From a virus: a DNA stretch of 21,990 nt. Positions within the stretch are counted from its first letter, which is position 1. Each line of letters begins with the position of its first letter. Both the position numbers and the translations under genes were made by a program. Positions 1 through 6,300 of this stretch are shown here, piece by piece. The stretch lies in IMG/VR virus record IMGVR_UViG_3300025122_005837, positions 1-21,990 of that record, one strand, 5' to 3'. The notes beneath the pieces were generated by a model that was not told where the DNA came from, searched no databases, and saw nothing but the letters and a program-made list of their open reading frames with translations.

Positions 1-4
1 TCTA

Positions 5-430
5 ATCCTTTCCAAACACACGGATGGTAGCATACTGATTAGCGTGCGTCACGATTTTTGATGCAACAAGATCGTGCTGTTCAATCAAGCGGAAAGCGGT
101 ATTCAACGATGTCGTAGTCAAATCGCCAACATTAGTAACGATTTGATCTGCACGACTGTCTGCGGCAGCCAGAAGAGCATTGAAGATATTGGTATCTTCT
201 TCCTTCTGGATAGCTTCTTTCGCTTTAATCTGAGCGCGGTCTACGATGTAAAATCTTCGAGCTTTGATTTCGCTCAAACGGACTGTTGGGTAAGCAGCAA
301 TTTCGAAAGTAGGAACAAGGAATTCCTCACCTTCCTGGATTGCCTGTGGAACGGCACCTCTACGCGACACGATGTGCGCAATTGAGGCAACGTCACGCTC
401 ATAGCGTGCGAGAGCACCTTGTGGGAGCTC
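5..430 (-). CDS. MCP exon 5 (142 codons, probably ends at a further intron)
   Basis: It begins ELPQGALARYERD after the terminal G of intron 4 (431). A TTG at 433 could be mistaken for a start codon, but it belongs to the intron. The protein contains EEFLVPTFEIAAYPTV and a helix-rich region ending IVTHANQYATIRVFGKD, capsid-like throughout. The frame hits TAG at 2-4, in the middle of what should be the shell domain. All earlier exons also meet a stop within a few codons of the splice site, so GAT (5-7) is probably the last codon before a fifth intron. True termination is the alternative. Confidence 0.75.
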
Positions 431-2529
431 CAATATTTACTAGTCATCCCTTTCGGGAGCTTTGGACTATACCATCATCTCTTAAAATAAGAGAGCCCAG
501 CGTATTAGCATTTGAACATTTCAGAACAAACACTCTGTCCTAGAAAGGACAAGTCTCTACGGGGTCACGAAGACTTCCCTCGGGATTGCCATATATCCTT
601 TATGGATACGTAGGGTTCCCCGATATGAGCTAGGTTTTTTTATAGACCCTCGCGGGTCTAGGTGGACGAGATCCGGTCAATTATTGCCCGATTTTGTATT
701 TAAAAATTTGTAAAATATAAGGTTCTATAATTTTTATAAATCTGCGACTATTTTGATTATTCAAATATAGCATCTTGCCATTTGATTGATACAATTTGGC
801 TCTTGCATCTGAAATTTTTAGATCTAGGGAATATTGCAATTTCATAAAATCTACAAAATTATTAAGACTAACATCGTCATAGCTTTGTGTATGAAAGCAG
901 CATGAATGTCCATTGTAACTGCCATCATCCATATAAAACACTGCTAAAGCAAGAGGAGACACATAGATATTTTTAGGAATAATCTTTTCTCCATTAGGGT
1001 AAAAAGTTTTTCTTAGCTTGTAAAACTCTTCATGGAATACAGTCTCAAACAAATACTGTTGCTTGATTTTGCATTTTTTCCCACTGATTTTAATCTCTTT
1101 TCCTCCTTCGTATCTTGTTCTCATCGGATTGTGAATAAAATCCCTTAGCTTTTCATATTTCCATTCAACATATTCTCTTTGTTCTTCGGAATGAGCTTCT
1201 GTAAAACGACAACTGCGAACAGAATCGCAATTGTGTTTATAGATAGACCCATCTCCTAATATACTTCCGACGAGAATATCTTTTTGTTCTTGTGTCATTC
1301 TCCGACTACGATATTTCATAAATTCACGTTTGCCATAAATCGCTGTGACTCCATTATTTTTAAGAATTTTTCTACAAGTCACGGGGTGATATCCATGCTT
1401 TTTAGATATCTCTGTCGGGGACATCTGTGAATTATAATCTTTCGCCATTTCTTTTAGATCTATATTTTTATAATGTGTATTTTTTATTCCATGCCTTTTT
1501 GCATGAGCATGAATAGTTTTAACATTACATCCAACTTCATTAGCAATCTTCTGAAAAGTCTTTAGCCTATCATACATCTCCTCTAGTTCGTCTTTTGTAA
1601 AGAACCACCTGTTTGCATTCGATATGTTACCTTTTATTTTACGCATATATACCTATCGACAATAAGTGTTTCAAAAATCCACCATAAGCAGTTTTCTACC
1701 AACCAATTATGTTACCACAGGAATTTTTTATTTCCTGTTTCTGTATATTACTATACAGTTCGGCATATATCATTATATCCCTTTTAGGAATATAAACGGG
1801 CGCTCGTGGGCAGTTTATTGGATAAGCTCCTCACTGCCTATGCTCTACACTTTCTAACTTACTTTTATACTATTCAGTTAGCTTAGCTCGGTATTATCCC
1901 ATAAGGACTTCCACCGAATTCACCCGTTAAGGCCATTTATTTAGCCTGATACTCCAACGACCGACGAATTGGCTCGACCATGGCTTGCATACTAACTACG
2001 GCTTTCGCCGCTATCATATTGATATTTGTAGTCTGGACTATCCCATTGCCCGTTCTGGGCACTCTTATTATAGTCTCTGCACCTTTCAGATTTCTCTAAC
2101 TTGGCTCAGGATTAGCATATCATTAAGACTTAGCCTTCCCTGAATTTAAAGAGTTGTTAACTTAATGTTCCCATTAAGTAGGCCCATTATTGAGCCAAAG
2201 CCACGCGGCCTTCATCAGTTTCGAGTGCTTGCAATGATGTTATCGTTAAAGCTTTTTATCTTTAACTTCTGCATATTACTATGCAGTTCGGCATATCTCT
2301 TTATATTCTAAAGAATATACTGGGCGCTCGTGGGAATATTACTGGCATATCTTTTTAGACTTAGCCTCGATTCCTATGCTCTGCACCTTTTAGAAACTTT
2401 CATTTCTAACTTGGCTCAGGATTGTCCCAAAGGGATGTTCCCTGAATTCACCCAGACACAGCCCACTAGTTAGTAAGCGATAATCATTTCTTTATCTGCA
2501 TCAGAAACACTATCTTTCATAAGAGGCAT
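5..2529 (-). CDS. Major capsid protein gene, interrupted by at least four group I introns (3' end outside window)
   Basis: The joined gene is exons 2529-2476, 2231-2193, 1987-1943, 1703-1677 and 430-5, giving 197 codons before the window edge. The ATG at 2529 follows AAGGAG with an 8-nt gap; a second in-frame ATG lies at 2520. Every exon has an in-frame stop shortly into the adjoining intron, but the joined reading is open. The central joined part reads EYQA|VGRKLLMVD|ELPQ and continues into GALARYERD, then a long region ending in HANQYATIRVFGKD. I recognise this as the N-terminal arm and start of the shell domain of an HK97-fold phage capsid protein. The identity rests on remembered family sequence and on its place after portal and protease genes, not on a search. 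Exon ends were set from P1 pairing, the terminal intron G and the reading frame. Exon 3's start is the least certain. Confidence 0.8.
431..1676 (-). ncRNA. Group I intron 4 of MCP (1246 nt) carrying a LAGLIDADG gene in the P1 loop
   Basis: The 5' splice site is defined by P1 (exon GGTGGAT with IGS GTCCACC at 661-667). The endonuclease gene at 681-1646 lies inside this P1 loop. The catalytic core is downstream: P2 (TAGACCC-GCGA-GGGTCTA, 643-660), Q-like GGCAATCCCGAGG (to 590), R-like CGTAGAGACTTGT (549-561) and S GGTATAGTCC (464-473). The P9 hairpin CCC-GAAA-GGG is at 448-457. The intron ends at the G of TTG (431), directly before GAG CTC of exon 5. Exact P3/P8 pairings were not modelled. Confidence 0.78.
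681..1646 (-). CDS. LAGLIDADG homing endonuclease, intron-encoded
   Basis: A 321-residue double-motif LAGLIDADG endonuclease that would cut intronless MCP alleles and drive intron homing. Motif 1 is LVGSILGDGSI (125-135, acidic D132). Motif 2 is LALAVFYMDDGSYNG (232-246, D240/D241). Residues 1-110 hold two helix-turn-helix-like segments (about 17-54 and 64-100) that probably extend DNA contact. Both acidic catalytic positions are present and the frame is intact, so it may be active. The ATG at 1646 has only a weak upstream AGG and lies in the P1 loop of its host intron, 30 nt past the 5' splice site. Translation from unspliced RNA would therefore sequester or delay P1. Confidence 0.9.
   Translation of the reverse strand: MRKIKGNISNANRWFFTKDELEEMYDRLKTFQKIANEVGCNVKTIHAHAKRHGIKNTHYKNIDLKEMAKDYNSQMSPTEISKKHGYHPVTCRKILKNNGVTAIYGKREFMKYRSRRMTQEQKDILVGSILGDGSIYKHNCDSVRSCRFTEAHSEEQREYVEWKYEKLRDFIHNPMRTRYEGGKEIKISGKKCKIKQQYLFETVFHEEFYKLRKTFYPNGEKIIPKNIYVSPLALAVFYMDDGSYNGHSCCFHTQSYDDVSLNNFVDFMKLQYSLDLKISDARAKLYQSNGKMLYLNNQNSRRFIKIIEPYILQIFKYKIGQ
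1677..1703 (-). CDS. MCP exon 4: 27-nt micro-exon (9 codons)
   Basis: This exon encodes VGRKLLMVD, which completes the capsid sequence between SLEYQA and ELPQGAL. Its start follows the terminal G of intron 3. Its end follows from a 7-bp P1 between GGTGGAT (1683-1677) and GTCCACC (667-661), about 1 kb away across the endonuclease gene. The frame has TAA upstream and TGA downstream, so it is coding only after splicing on both sides. Confidence 0.75.
1704..1942 (-). ncRNA. Group I intron 3 of MCP (239 nt, no ORF)
   Basis: P1 is AGGCU (exon) with GGCCU, looped by AAATAAAT. A Q-like segment (TAATACCGAGCTAAG) lies near 1882-1896, R (AGTGTAGAGCATAGG) at 1837-1851 and S (GATATATGCCGAA) at 1759-1771. 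The hairpins CTGTATAGTAATATACAG and ACAGGAA/TTCCTGT match intron 1 in order and shape, and CCCACGAGCGCCC at 1798-1810 is identical to intron 1. The tail TAACATAATTG ends at the terminal G, 1704. Confidence 0.78.
1943..1987 (-). CDS. MCP exon 3 (15 codons)
   Basis: This exon encodes QAMVEPIRRSLEYQA, a stretch typical of phage capsid N-terminal arms. The upstream 27 nt are also open in this frame, so the exon could begin at 2014. I prefer 1987 because the GAAA-capped hairpin upstream fits an intron P9 and the joined protein reads better. The 3' end AGGCU pairs with GGCCU in the following intron. Confidence 0.7.
1988..2192 (-). ncRNA. Group I intron 2 of MCP (205 nt, no ORF)
   Basis: This is a compact group I intron. 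P1 pairs exon GGCU with IGS GGCC. A GGAA-capped stem (CTTAATG/CATTAAG) follows. The P4/Q signature AATCCTGAGCCAAG is at 2100-2113, R (GGTGCAGAGACTATA) at 2069-2083 and S (GGATAGTCC) at 2035-2043, forming a T4-type P7. A CGGC-GAAA-GCCG hairpin and the tail TAGTTAGTATG precede the proposed terminal G at 1988. An alternative 3' splice site 27 nt upstream is also in frame. Confidence 0.8.
2193..2231 (-). CDS. MCP exon 2 (13 codons)
   Basis: This exon encodes QALETDEGRVALA. Its start was placed after the intron tail TAACATCATTG by analogy with the matching tail of intron 3. Its end (GCT) was placed by P1 pairing of GGCU with GGCC downstream. The same frame hits TAA two codons past the exon end. 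Confidence 0.7.
2232..2475 (-). ncRNA. Group I intron 1 of MCP (244 nt, no ORF)
   Basis: The core element AATCCTGAGCCAAG lies at 2410-2423 and is a textbook group I P4/Q signature. The R-like stretch GGTGCAGAGCATAGG is at 2373-2387, and its partner ATATGCC near 2291-2298 closes P7. Two hairpins follow (CTGCATAGTAATATGCAG, then GTTAAAG/CTTTAAC). The 3' tail ends in TAACATCATTG, with the terminal G at 2232. It closely resembles intron 3, including an identical CCCACGAGCGCCC at 2322-2334. Confidence 0.8.
2476..2529 (-). CDS. MCP exon 1 (18 codons)
   Basis: This exon encodes MPLMKDSVSDADKEMIIA. The ribosome site AAGGAG and an 8-nt spacer precede the ATG. The last codon is GCT; its U can form the U-G wobble of P1 in the helix between GCUUAC (2478-2473) and GUGGGC downstream. 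Without splicing, the frame stops two codons later (TAC TAA). Confidence 0.75.
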
Positions 2530-2577
2530 AACATTTTCTCCTTGTTCAGAATTCGCGCAATTACAAATCCTGAACAC

Positions 2578-2607
2578 ATTGTGTTCGACAAATAATTAAC
2601 TTGTCAA
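2578..2607 (-). promoter_or_regulatory. Candidate sigma70-like promoter for MCP
   Basis: A perfect TTGACA (2607-2602) is followed after 18 nt by CACAAT (2583-2578, 4 of 6 matches to TATAAT). This would give a leader of about 40 nt before the MCP ATG at 2529. The -10 box overlaps the inverted repeat GAACAC-AAT-GTGTTC. This is the only sizeable gap between genes in the head module, which fits separate high-level MCP expression. Pattern match only. Confidence 0.35.
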
Positions 2608-2646
2608 AGATCTCATAAGTGCTCCCCTACAATGGTTCGCACTTCA

Positions 2647-2703
2647 GCTTGAACAATTAATACTCAAGCAATCGAGCTATTCATATATAAGCGGGTGCTT
2701 ATA
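2647..2703 (-). promoter_or_regulatory. Two hairpins in the gap upstream of MCP
   Basis: Reading the minus strand, TATAAGC-ACCC-GCTTATA forms a 7-bp stem at 2703-2686, just past the stop of the upstream gene. GCTTGA/TCAAGC forms a second stem at 2669-2647. Neither is followed by a T-tract, so an intrinsic terminator is not supported. They may be processing or stability elements. The rest of the 194-nt gap (2530-2723) shows nothing else beyond the candidate promoter and ribosome site. Confidence 0.3.
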
Positions 2704-2723
2704 CATGTTCTCTAATTAACAGA

Positions 2724-3308
2724 TTACACATTCAGCATATACGTAATAAACGTACCTAGTGTCAGCGACCCATCAGGGGTATCCGTACCTGGCACACCGC
2801 TAGGATAAGCGCGTGGGGCGACTACAACAGTCGCAAAGACTGTTCCTGCTGTGGTATTTGAAGTAGCCACTCCACCAGTCGTTGGATACAGTGCCTGACC
2901 TGGGGAGAAATCGAGTGGTGAACCTGAGACACCATCGGCTCCATCTAGGGCAGCATACTGGTCGGTATGGAATTGTCCACCGCCGTTATAGATGGTAATT
3001 CTTCCGGAGGCGAGTGTTTCATCGCCGAGGTCATCACTAACGCGGTTCTGCGTGAAAATTTGTTTTCCAGCAGAGTTGATAGTGATTTGGTCTGAGAAGG
3101 CAGTTGCCTTATTGCTATCGCTGGTACTTTTTCCGGTTGAGTCACCGAAGATACCCATAATACGTCTGCCGACAGCGCCGTCATGAATTTCAGCATAACC
3201 TGTGCTGAGCATTTTACAAACCATACCCTCAAAGATTGTTGCGCCTCCACGATTAGGATCGAGTGGGTAGTGTGTCGCAACTACAAAAAACTCTTCAATT
3301 AAAGCCAT
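2724..3308 (-). CDS. Virion protein, possible capsid decoration/stabilising protein
   Basis: A 194-residue protein (MALIEEFFVVATHYPLDPNR...) with no membrane segment, no Cys pairs and many Gly, Ser and Thr, a composition typical of beta-rich head or decoration proteins. A GGAGA box lies shortly before the ATG at 3308. It sits between the protease/scaffold fusion and the capsid gene, which suggests a head role. I do not recognise a named family. A tail or fibre-like protein is less likely from the position. Confidence 0.6.
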   Translation of the reverse strand: MALIEEFFVVATHYPLDPNRGGATIFEGMVCKMLSTGYAEIHDGAVGRRIMGIFGDSTGKSTSDSNKATAFSDQITINSAGKQIFTQNRVSDDLGDETLASGRITIYNGGGQFHTDQYAALDGADGVSGSPLDFSPGQALYPTTGGVATSNTTAGTVFATVVVAPRAYPSGVPGTDTPDGSLTLGTFITYMLNV

Positions 3309-3327
3309 AACTATTCTCCGTTTTTAT

Positions 3328-6300
3328 TTAGCCTTTTTGAAACGCCTGTCTTAGAGCAAAATCTGGCGTTTCGGTGGCAGCATCATTTTGTTTTTGCAGT
3401 GAAAACAACGAAGACAGTTTAGTAGCGAGCTCATCTTGGGAATTTCGCACACTACTTGCTTCATTGATAACCAAAGGCTGCTCTAGCCCTCTTGACTCTG
3501 TAGTAAACCCTTTTTTGCTTTCATTCGCTTGTTTCGCAATAGCATTACGAAAGTCTTGAATTTGAGCAGGCTCATACTTAGCGAGTTCATTTACCTTACT
3601 TTCAAGTTGCGCTGCTTCAATCAAATCATATTGAAGCATTTCAGCCGCGACTGAGAAAGCAAGTTTTCTGGACTCTATAAGAACCTCGGGTTTTTCGGTA
3701 TCGCCACCAGCGATAACAGTGCCTTTATCTCTAGTTTGTTTTTCTGGGCCTATTTCCCCACCTTCTTCGTGTCCCATCAATGCATTATCTACTGGGAGTT
3801 CTGGGTGATCTTTAGGGGAAGTAGGTTTATCGCCAAGGGTTTCTTTTTCGTGACCCATATGGCTATTATTAGCTGTTTCCGTATTAGTCGGAGTATCAGC
3901 AGTAAATTTAGGTTCATGTCCCATAGAGGTATTATCTTTTATGGGTTTAATATCTTCATCATCAGCGACTGGCTTTTTTGGTTCGAGCTTTTTATTTTGA
4001 GCTTCGAGAATTTTCTGAGCCATAGCAGCCAGTCTATCTTTCGGGTTACCGAATCCGTTCATTGCTCTGAGTTCAGCTTCTAGCATTTCTTCATTTGAAG
4101 CGGCGAGATTTGTTTTACCAGCGCCTTCATCGCCACCGGTATATCTAGCATCGCCACCTTCGAGTCCGACTTCATCTTCATGTCCCATTGTGCCCTTATC
4201 AGAAGGAATATGGGGTTGTGGTTTATCTTGTGGGTTCAAGTCAGAGTCTTCATGTCCCATGAGAGCATTATCTCTTGGGATACTTGGTTTTCCACCTGTA
4301 GGAACGGTTTCACTTTCGTGACCCATTTCGCTAGCGTGTCCACCATCTGCTGGGTTACCAGCTGAATAGGGTTTCGTATTTTCATCATCTTGAACATTTT
4401 GTTGTTGTATTTCGGTTTCGCCGGCTTCTTTAGTTTGCATACCTATAGCTTTAGCAACTGCGCTAAGATCGAGTTGAATATCTTGAGTTTTACCGATACT
4501 ACCTTTCATATGAGCAGCCTCCTTATAGGGATATTCGCCTGATGCTTCTGTGCCATCATCACCTTTGGCCAGTTCTCCGATTCCTTCTCCCACGCCTTCG
4601 GCAATACCGCCAACTGCTTTACCAGCTCCTGCTGCGATTCCGCCAGCTGCTGCCCCCACTCCAGCTGCTATTCCAGGCAGCAATGGTTTTTTGTCTCCTT
4701 CTACATATTGATCGCCTTCATCTGCGGGATTTTTTTCTTGACCGCAAATTGGACATGTGCCTGTGGGCTGTCCACAATCTGGGCAATCTGGGCAATCTCC
4801 ACCTGTTCCTTCTTCCATGACTTCGCCAACATCTTCAATAGACTCAGCGGGAGATCCGTCGTCTACTATACCTTCTTCTATACCTTCTTCTCCAGGAACG
4901 CCTTCGACTTCAACGTCGATGGCAACTTCATCTCCTGATCCGAGATCGTCAGTGGGATCACTACCCAGGGCGATATCAGCAGCAGCGTCGAGTTCAAGCA
5001 AGACTTCTTTTGGAAGTTCGAGCGTTACTGTTTTGCCACCACCACCTACTTCGTCTCCTAATCCTTCGTCTCCTAATACTTCATCTTCGCCTCCTACTTC
5101 TTCTGTTACTTCATCACCAAATGGATCTGCGCCTAAATCATCTTCTACACCTTCGTCTTCCAGTCCGACTTCTTCTACGAACTGAGCAATTTTCTCTGCC
5201 AAGATATCTTCTTGCGAAGCCATAACAATCTTCAAGGACTCGCAAACAGATGCAGCGTCCTTAATATTTAGTCCGAGACGAATCTGGTCTTCTACGCAGC
5301 AATCAGAGCCGTCATTATCTTCCCAAACTTCTCCAAGTTTTACGGCAAGATTCGTATTATACATACCGGCTTTCTTAAGCGACGAGCAAACACAATCGGC
5401 GAGCACTTTGCCTTCGCAAGGTCCACTCAATCCAACTGCATTATCACCAAATCGTCTTGACAGTCTTTCCGTGCATGCTTCCATTGGGAAGTCATCGCCA
5501 TACGTATGATATGCTGCTTTAAATTGAGTAAGCACATCTGGCTCGCCTTTGCCTGCCAGCTTAATACTCTTAAGAGCTCCTGCTTTCTTCATCTTCAGAA
5601 TAGTCTCTGATTTCTTTTGAATATCAAAAACATCAAACTGTTCAGCAGTAATACTTTGATCTTTCAGGGCTTTCGTAAATCGAGATTTTGCACGACGGCA
5701 AGACACACAATCACTTTCTGGCGTGCGAGGTGTCCACTCCCACTGAGCATACGCTACTTTAGTTTTTAAATCCGTAGCATAAGACAGTTTATAAGATGTG
5801 CCTGTATCTAAGCAATACCATTTGCCTTTTCCGAGGGCAACAGTATTTATTTTACCGTTACCTGGGCTCACTGAGCCTAGTTTAATTTTAGCTTCAGCGA
5901 GTTTCTTAAGTGAACCTGGCTGTAAGCGGACCATTGCGGCGAGTCCCATATCATTACCCATTCCTTCTTGCCCTGGCTCTGGAAGTTCAAAACCTTCGCC
6001 TTCGCCGAGACCAAGACCTTCAGCATCTTCGCCACCTTCTTCCGCTTCGGGAGTCAGGTTTGCCCAACGGGTGACATCTACAGAAACCTTAAATTGCATT
6101 TCTGAGCTACAGTTGTTACACTTACCTTTACCGGCAACGATATCGACATCACTGCTGCCGCATACGACGCAAATTGATCCGGGTGGCTTGGGCTCCAGAT
6201 CTTCCGTGCCTTCGAGTCCTTCTGCGCCCGGTCCTGCGGGGTCCGTAAAAGACTCCATTCCTGGGGCTTGATCCATAGCGCCTGGAGGTGTAGGCAGTGT

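Noticed and set aside
2-433. Capsid fragment starting at TTG 433 as an independent gene
   Set aside because: The TTG is the last codon of intron 4. No Shine-Dalgarno precedes it, and upstream capsid exons supply the true N-terminus.
1666-1857. Plus-strand 63-codon hydrophobic frame
   Set aside because: Antisense of intron 3 and exon 4; hydrophobicity comes from T-rich intron DNA.
2686-2703. Hairpin after the 194-residue gene as a terminator
   Set aside because: The stem is AT-rich and not followed by a U-tract on the minus strand.
2945-3280. Minus-strand 111-codon frame inside the 194-residue gene
   Set aside because: Out-of-frame shadow of the better-supported gene with a good ribosome site.
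4757-5185. Plus-strand 142-codon Ser/Pro-rich open frame
   Set aside because: Antisense of the acidic Glu/Asp/Gly-rich part of the protease fusion; composition artefact.
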